DNA of 49,103 bases from contig MNCI01033485.1 in assembly GCA_015680685.1 (NCBI GenBank), forward strand, positions 238,902 through 288,004, read 5' to 3'. The notes under the pieces were generated by a model, which worked only from the letters and a program-made list of their open reading frames with translations, searched no databases and was not told where the DNA came from. This document shows, one piece after another, positions 43,391 to 49,103 of this stretch (within the stretch, counting starts at the first letter, position 1; each line of letters begins with the position of its first letter). Source of the stretch: Gnetum montanum. Its lineage: Eukaryota > Streptophyta > Gnetopsida > Gnetales > Gnetaceae. A program made the position numbers and the translations under genes.

Positions 43391-44165
43391 AAATACATTA
43401 GTAATACTAAGCAGAGTGTTGAAACTCTTTGGTTCAGAAATTAGCAAGGCTATTTTTCTTGCCATCAATATATTTAGAATTAAAATTAAAATTAGCTAAG
43501 AATAAAGCCCATCTAATGTGCTACTTTATTCAAGGCTTTTGTACTTAAGTACTTATCAAAATGCTTTAGGTCATTTGTAACTATGAAATGCTTATGCTAT
43601 AGGAATAACCTAAATTTTTCTATTCCTTTAATTATGGTAAGAAGCTCCTTGTGAGTACTATAGTAATTGTGTTGTACTTCAAAGAATTTCTTATAGGCAT
43701 ATCTATAGATTTTTATGACCTTGCCTTTTTTTTCCTTTTAGTGCTCCTCCCCAAAATTCATAAGAATCATCTATCTCTAGTATGAATGTTTCATCCATGG
43801 GTAGTTGGAGCTTTGGCAATTTCTTACATTGTTCTTTAAGATGTATAACTGTGTTTTTTTGAAGTTTTGACCAAGGTGGCAAATTTAGACTAATTTGTTC
43901 ATTTAGGATTTTATGGTCTTTAGCCAAATCCTTGTAAAATCCTAATACATAGTTAATACATCCCAAAAGTCTTTGTAACTTTGTCTTGTTTCTAAGCTCG
44001 TTTGGAAGCTTGTTCATGGATTCAAGAATATGTGTCTAGAGAGAGATTGTTCCTTCAGATATTCCTAGGCCTAGGAATTCAATGGTGTCCTTGGCAATAA
44101 GCATCTTTGTAAGAGATAGGACTAGACCATTTTTATCTATAATCTCAAAGAAAGTCTTTAGGTGT
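43391..44165 (-). pseudogene. EVE2 polymerase: RT C-terminal part and RNase H
   Basis: From 44165 the minus strand reads HLKTFFEIIDKNGLVLSLTK and IEFLGLGISEGTISL, the region just after the RT catalytic YxDD box. Then comes NKLPNELRNKTKLQRLLGCI (44017-43703 open stretch) and the RNase H start ETFILEIDDSYEFWGGALKG, where the usual TDAS is replaced by DDS. HNYYSTHKELLTIIKGIEKF and FIVTNDLKHFDKYL follow. It ends near 43390 with TNVFVDFL. The catalytic YxDD would lie immediately upstream and was cut off by the E3 insertion. Confidence 0.8.
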
Positions 44166-45003
44166 TGATGAGTCACGATATTGGGACCGCGATATCAGAT
44201 CTGCGATATCAGGTCTGCAATATCGGAGCCTGCCAAGTGATATCGGAACCTGCCTCATTGCCTATAAATAAGAGGTAGGCACACTTGGTTTTTAAATTAG
44301 ATAGTTTTCTTAGTCCCTTAACCCAATCTTTTGCAATTTCCCTTTCTAGAGTTAGAATTATTTCTGAGTGTCCATAGTAGGAGTCATAAAGTGAATAGAT
44401 CTTTATTTGAGCATTGTGTACCTGAGCACACCTTGTATTCGAAAATAAAGACAAACTTTGTGATAGACCTTGCAACATTTAGAATAGCTTATTTATTGCA
44501 TTTAATGTTATTTATAGTTATTTAATGCTTTCATTAGTTAATTGGTTATTTTTATCGATTTGTTAATTTTCAACAAGTAAGCATACTCAGTATGACCACT
44601 TCAAGCATACATGGAACAATTGGTAACCCAGTAATGATTATCATTTGGTAATCCTAGTAGTGTTACACTAGTTCAGGATGTGTATGGAGAGTGGGAATAG
44701 ATGCTGGTGTTAGGACTAGTTAAAGCACAGTTGATTAGTTAAATTAAATTAGTTACTTGATTATTTCATTTCTTCATTCTAAGCACCAGGAACATAAAAC
44801 AAAAAAAAGCATAAAAATCACATACCTCAAGTTTACTTAAGCATACAATCGTGCCATACAAGTAAGCTTAGGAAGACAATGATCACCTAACCCATCCTTG
44901 TTTTGTGAAGGCGCATAAACACTTAGTCCTTGGAGTTCGACTAGATTGTGCATGAATTCTTGTATTCATATGGTTGAGCATAGGGGTACCTCGTCGCTCA
45001 TCA
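44166..45003 (+). repeat. E3 5' LTR
   Basis: 838 bp. U3 has three exact GATATC plus GATATT and AATATC within 44174-44250. TATA TATAAATAAG at 44263-44272. AATAAAGACA near 44442. Modules TTGGTAACCCAGT and TTGGTAATCCTAGT at 44620-44660. GTGTATGG block near 44680. End CATCA at 45003. Confidence 0.88.
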
Positions 45004-45025
45004 TTGGTGGTGCCGTTGTTGGAGA
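45004..45025 (+). other. E3 primer-binding site with 3-nt insertion
   Basis: TTGGTGGTGCCGTTGTTGGA. Compared with E1 (TTGGCACCGTTGTTGGGGA) there is an extra TGG near the 5' end, which would weaken primer pairing. Confidence 0.7.
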
Positions 45026-45145
45026 CTTTGTTGTTTGTGCACTAATTAGAACTTAGGAATTCTCCCATCATTGGAACGAACCTTTAGGATTAGTGACCCC
45101 ACAATCATCGAAAAGAAAAGAGTATTGCACATTGAATAATTAATC

Positions 45146-47040
45146 ATGTCTCCTTCTTCTTACGAAAGTGCTTCACTACCTAGGTTCAACACAATGAACA
45201 ATCGAAGGCAGAGTGTATAGGATAATCTACCAATACCCCAACAATTTTTCATGGTATACATTCATCTTGATGAGTATGTACCAGACTTTACCTTTATCTT
45301 CCACTAAGATGAACAACTATGTTGGCATGATTTAGAAGGTAACATAGTATTACCTCTTGATTGCTCAATCCCAAGCATGCTTCTTCATGCTCTCACACAA
45401 ATTGGTATGCAACACTTACAATCGAAGTACATTGTGCATGAATAAGATTCGAGAGATTATCAACCCACAGAGGCACAATGTCAAAGGAACCTACAACAGG
45501 AGAGACATTATAAATTTATGAAGGGGAAGTGGTCTTATTACATCCCATATGTTCTAAGTGAAAATGAGGGTGGTGAACCTGCCTTAGGAGGTTTTCCACA
45601 AAACAATGTTCCTCCAATTGACTTTGGTCAAGGGGTTTTGTATTAGAATCTTCACTCAACTATCCATAACCTAGATTCTAGTACCAACAGACACAAAGGG
45701 TCTAAAAAAGGAACACAAACACATGACAAAGATGAACATTTTGATTGTAACAGCGACTGAGGCCATGACCATAGAAGAGAAGGTAGCATGCATCATCATG
45801 CTACTAGTCCTCCTTCCTCTTCACCTTCATCACCTCCTTACGCCTCTTCTTCAAGATCTAAACATAGTCATAAGGGAAAAGACCCTGAGGATAATGGTAG
45901 GCGGAATAGGGATCATAGATAAAACAGTCGAGAAAGGGGACAAGGGCATTCTAGAGAAACACATCATGAAAGGAGGGAGAGTAGGGAACAACATAGGCAT
46001 CAAAGATGCCATAGAAAATATGATCACGATGAACCCCTACTTGCTACCTGAAGTATGTTAGATATAACTAAGGCTATTAGGATCCCAACAAGGCACCAAA
46101 AGGATAGTAGGATCAACAAATTAGACATGAACAATATCTCACAATTTGAAGGGGATACAACGCTGCTTCTCAAAATCATCTACAAGTGTTCTATGACACA
46201 TGTGCCTTGAAAAATATAGAAAACAAGTGGCACGAACTAAATTTGTTTTCATGGACACTGATCAAGGAAGTGGAAAGCTAGTACCAGTCCTTAAAACTAG
46301 AATCCATTCATCGATGGAGTACCATGTTAGAGTTATTCACTGATAACTATCAAACGTACTCCCAAGTGTCCAACCTACGTAAGAAAATACAAAGATAGAA
46401 ACAAGGAGGACATGAACCATTGGATGCTTCCATGAGCCAATATTATGCATTATTACATTGTTGCCCTGGCCATGGTTACTCATAGAGGGAACAACTATGC
46501 CATCTCGTAGATGGGCTTAGGTACGAAATGCAAAGAACCCTTGGGAATTATGCCCAAGGAACACTATCCTAGCTTAGAGTCCATCAAGTACAAAGGCTAT
46601 TGGATCAAGTTGCCAAAGAGGAAGGTGAGTTAAGGAAAAGAGAAAGTGTGGAGGAATACAATAGAGATCCTTCGTTTCGAAAGAAGAAAGTTAGATTTTG
46701 TGAAGATGAAGAAAAGTCGCCACTTGAAGAGATGGTGAATAGGAAAAATTTGCCCATTCAAAAATTTGCATCAAAAGTATCAGTAAAGGTAGATCAAATG
46801 TGGAACTCACTATATGATAAGTTTTAAACCATTCTAAAAATAGTAGAGAATTCTAGAGAGCAAAGTAGTGATTGGGAGAGAAGCTAAATATGCATTTAAC
46901 AAGGTTAAGGACAAGGTTGCCATCATTAAAGAGGTTGTGGATTCAGACACAAATAATGATACCGGATGTGAGATATGCCAATATGACCATCCTAAGGGAT
47001 GTTTCCCAGTAGTGTCACATCTACAAGAGTCTAGGATGTA
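45146..47040 (+). pseudogene. E3 gag
   Basis: Starts MSPSSYESASLPRFNTMNNR at 45146. The N-terminal domain has DEYVPDFTFIFH and SMLLHALTQIGM. A Ser/His/Arg-rich linker lies at 45700-46020. The core has IRIPTRHQKDSRINKLDMNN (46079). A frameshift follows near 46150, then the readable 46600-46827 piece (EEGELRKRESVEEYNRDPSF). The compact knuckle CEICQYDHPKGC is at 46967-47002. Unlike E1 it has several indels as well as stops. Confidence 0.82.
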
Positions 47041-47578
47041 TGCACTAAAACCACGATTAAACAGATGGAAAACACCTTGAAGGTTACCTTATCCTCAAGG
47101 TAACCTAAGGAAGTTCCACCAACCCTTGACATATTATCCAAGTGGAGCTTCACAACAACTAAATAAACAATATCAATAGTGGCAACACCAAAAATAATGG
47201 GGAATGCCACCACCACATCAATAATACCCTTATCATCAATATGACCTGTAAGATACTACATGCAACAACCAATCTCTCCACATGACTCCACTAGTCACAT
47301 CACTCCTCAGCCTCACTACCAAACCCACAAGTACTATAGAACTCCTTCTCATAGGGGATATGTTTCACAAATGTACTATCCTTCTCATATGATTGCATCT
47401 CTTCCACTCTTAGCTCCATTACCACCTGCTCCAACTATGCAGGGTGAGCTCCCTACCTAGCCATAGCAATGTAATGCTATAAGGGCTGTCAACCCTCAAC
47501 CTAATATTGGTTTAGACAACCACAAAAAAGAGACCTTTCTTTAGAATCAATAGTCCAACCAAGTCCTTACAACCACAA
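47041..47578 (+). pseudogene. E3 gag-protease linker, Pro/Gln/His/Tyr-rich
   Basis: Readable as SQQLNKQYQ, then PQPHYQTHKYYRTPSHRGY (47315-47370). Low-complexity spacer matching E2 31221-31760 and probably the gap in E1. Confidence 0.6.
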
Positions 47579-48189
47579 TTGGTTGATTCTCCAAAGGCCT
47601 TACCATCATTCGAATCTTTGAAGTTTCCTTCAAACAAAAGACCACACTCAACGCACAAAGTCATGTTGACTCATGATATTACTGATTGGATTAAAGCTAG
47701 CTATCTTCCTAGGAAATTCTCTAATCCTGGAAGCCCTCTTATTTATTTACAAATCGTAGGAAATGAGTCTTGCAAAGCTCTTTTGGATTCAGGTTCTGGT
47801 GTTAACTTAATCTCTTCAGAAATTTACAAAGCCTAGAACCTACCTCCACAAAAAAGAGTAAAATTCGTTTAGAGTTGGCCAACCAGTCCATCATTGTCCC
47901 ATTAGGACTAGTTGAGGACATTTTCACCACTGTTTATGGGTGGTTGTATCTAGCCGATTTCCTAGTGATTCAAGTCAACAACTGTAAGGGGAAATTCCCA
48001 ATCATTATGAAAAGAGCATGGCTAAGCATAATTAATGCATGCCTAGGAATACATAATATTTCCCTAGAAATATCAAAGGAAAATACATTTGGAAAGATCA
48101 AGGAAAATACATTTGAAAAGATCAAGAAAAAGAAAGTTCCATGCATCGCATATAGTAACACAAGGTGTAATTGCATGCAGAAGTCCTAA
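47579..48189 (+). pseudogene. E3 retropepsin (aspartic protease)
   Basis: The first frame has SCKALLDSGSGVNLISSEIY near 47767-47830, with catalytic Asp in DSGSGVN. The usual form is D(T/S/L)GAS(V)N, so Ala is replaced by Ser and Ser by Gly. After a frameshift between 47836 and 47875 it continues with NQSIIVPLGLVEDIFTTVYG, LADFLVIQVN and FPIIMKRAWLSI, where the usual PIIxGxPxL has KRAW. A 24-bp tandem duplication (48076-48123) repeats KENTFxKI. The best family match is the OTA/Athila group of Ty3/Gypsy. It would cleave the Gag-Pol polyprotein. Confidence 0.82.
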
Positions 48190-48580
48190 TTCGTACAATG
48201 TTTAACATTGCCTACATGCAACCAGTGTGCAGAAATAACTAACATACAAAGATGCTTGTATGTAATAGCCACAAGACAAGAAGGTACCCAGTGGCTAATA
48301 GCTAACCAAGAGAGCAATTCAAGTATATACATAGAACCAACTAAGAGCTTGACTTGCACCTACATTGATAGCATAGATACATTAGAGCAAGTCCACCGTT
48401 AACTTATAAGTACTGATACTGAAAATACCAATTGGGGAAAGTTGGAAATCCCTAATGAGTTTAAGCAATAGCCCCTTGAGTTAAAATTGTTGCCCAGTGG
48501 TATGAAGTACAAATTCCTCAAGAATGAAAAATCATAATCATTAATGCTAAGCTCACTCCCCAACAAAAAGAAAGACTACT
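48190..48580 (+). pseudogene. E3 post-protease Cys domain and protease-RT spacer
   Basis: LPTCNQCAEITNIQRCLYVI near 48206-48265, then EGTQWLIANQES and SIDTLEQVHR. The counterparts in E1 and E2 share CNxC, QRCLYV and the WL position. A decayed spacer with PLELKLLPSGMKYKFL (48474-48520) leads into the RT, typical of OTA-type pre-RT sequence. Confidence 0.65.
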
Positions 48581-48583
48581 AGG

Positions 48584-49103
48584 ATGGTAAACAAATGGTT
48601 GAAAGCCTTCGCTTGGTCATATTCTAAATTAACTGGAATAGATCCTAGGATATGCCAACATAGAATTTACACTAACCCCTCCATGAAGGCTCAACAACAA
48701 CCACAAAGGAAACTGAACCCAAAGCTTAAGAAAGTGGTTAAGGAAGAAATTGAACAACTTCTAAGAGCTAGGTTCATCTACCCCATTGCTAATAGTGTAT
48801 GGGTTAGTCCATTAGTCATTGTGCCTAAAATGGGAGGCAAATGGAGGGTTCGTATAGACTTTAGGCTACTGAACATGGAAATATTTAAAGGCCATTTTCC
48901 ATTGCCATTCATTGACGAAGTCTTAGATACCATTGCAAGGCATTGCTACTATAGTTTTCTCTGGATGGTTACAGTGGATACAATCAAATTCAAATAGCAC
49001 TAGAAGACCAAGCCAAGACTACATTCATGAGTCTTTGGAGGGCATTTGCATATAGAAAAATGCTATTTGGCTTGTGTAATGCCCCAACAACATTTCAACG
49101 TCT
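48584..49103 (+). pseudogene. E3 reverse transcriptase, N-terminal part
   Basis: The open stretch 48584-48997 contains KVVKEEIEQLLRARFIYPIA, SVWVSPLVIVPKMGGKWRVR and IDFRLLN, then HFPLPFIDEVLDTIARH, all strongly of Gypsy OTA/Athila RT type. A short indel near 48960 shifts the frame. The following frame reads DGYSGYNQIQIALEDQAKTT and MLFGLCNAPTTFQR up to the window edge. The YxDD catalytic box, RNase H and integrase lie beyond the window. Confidence 0.9.

Larger units (their letters stand above)
41345..44165 (-). mobile_element. EVE2: rearranged endogenous caulimovirus-like fragment
   Basis: Minus strand from 44165: RT C-terminal part, RNase H, post-RNase H domain, then a coat protein with zinc knuckle. 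Finally an inverted copy of the post-RNase H domain reads on the plus strand. There are no LTRs and no integrase. Pol followed within about 400 bp by coat protein is not the linear order of an intact caulimovirus genome. It points to joined or deleted pieces of a circular genome. E3 truncates it at 44165 and copia E5 abuts it at 41344. It is more decayed than EVE1 and of a different lineage, since the post-RNase H domain does not resemble that of EVE1. Confidence 0.7.
44166..49103 (+). mobile_element. E3: Gypsy element with gag, protease and RT (3' part beyond window)
   Basis: 5' LTR 44166-45003 (TGATG...CATCA), tRNA-Asp-like PBS, gag, OTA/Athila-like protease, post-protease Cys domain and RT, running off the window. 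It is related to E1 and E2 through LTR, gag and protease. It is the only member here that retains polymerase sequence, so it represents the autonomous form, although this copy is broken by stops and indels. It is inserted in EVE2; the left flank is GGTGT (44161-44165), and the matching TSD is outside the window. Confidence 0.88.

Noticed and set aside
44209-44478. 89-residue minus-strand ORF
   Set aside because: It is antisense to the E3 LTR (TATA and R region) and shows no protein-like motif. It is a chance frame.
1-49103. Search for tRNA, rRNA, CRISPR arrays, bacterial-type operons or intact host genes
   Set aside because: None seen. Repeats with regular spacing are LTR modules or microsatellites, and the composition and retroelement content are plant nuclear.

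Overview
This window looks like intergenic DNA from a very large, retrotransposon-packed seed-plant genome, most likely a gymnosperm (inference). It is AT-rich. There is no intact host gene, rRNA, tRNA or CRISPR array that I can see. Almost all of it is nested LTR retrotransposons in several states of decay, two endogenous caulimovirus-like (plant pararetrovirus) fragments and one TIR-NBS-LRR-type LRR relic. Boundaries below come from reading LTR ends (TG...CA), primer-binding sites (PBS), polypurine tracts (PPT) and target-site duplications (TSD) by eye.

Layout. 1-842: the 3' portion of an LTR inserted in the protease of a minus-strand Ty3/Gypsy chromovirus (843-2669, PBS of tRNA-Met type). 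3190-5290: a long decayed minus-strand reading region. 5.3-10.7 kb: mostly unassigned DNA, with a palindrome-rich minus-strand promoter (8116-8380) and an LRR relic (9592-10260). About 10.7-16.8 kb: endogenous pararetrovirus EVE1 on the plus strand, with coiled-coil region, coat-protein-like ORF, RT, RNase H and a TATA promoter with GAATATTC repeats. 17.3-21.566 kb plus 41.061-41.344 kb: a minus-strand Ty1/Copia element (E5) split by a later insertion.

The insertion in E5 is E2 (21567-41060, TSD ACTAC/ACTAT). E2 carries two further complete insertions: E1 (24340-31215, perfect TSD GCTTT) and E4 (31766-37342, minus-strand copia, perfect TSD ACTAG). Without these, E2 is about 7.0 kb. 41345-44165 is a second, rearranged pararetrovirus fragment (EVE2) containing an inverted duplication of about 370 bp. 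E3 (44166 to the window end) is inserted into the EVE2 RT. It belongs to the same Gypsy group as E1/E2 but retains protease and RT.

How the parts fit. E1, E2 and E3 share LTR termini (TGATG...CATCA), a tRNA-Asp-like PBS, a gag with a compact CX2CX3HX3C knuckle and an OTA/Athila-like protease. E1 and E2 have no RT, RNase H or integrase, but keep a related noncoding 3' region of about 2 kb. They look like gag-type non-autonomous partners of an autonomous E3-like element. E4 is likewise a gag-only copia derivative. The most striking pattern is that several unrelated elements (E1/E3, E2, E4, the 8.1-kb promoter, EVE1) each carry their own array of short palindromic or inverted motifs directly upstream of the TATA box. 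A second pattern is a repeated CTTGGTAAYCCCAGT-type module in the U5 of four different LTR subfamilies.
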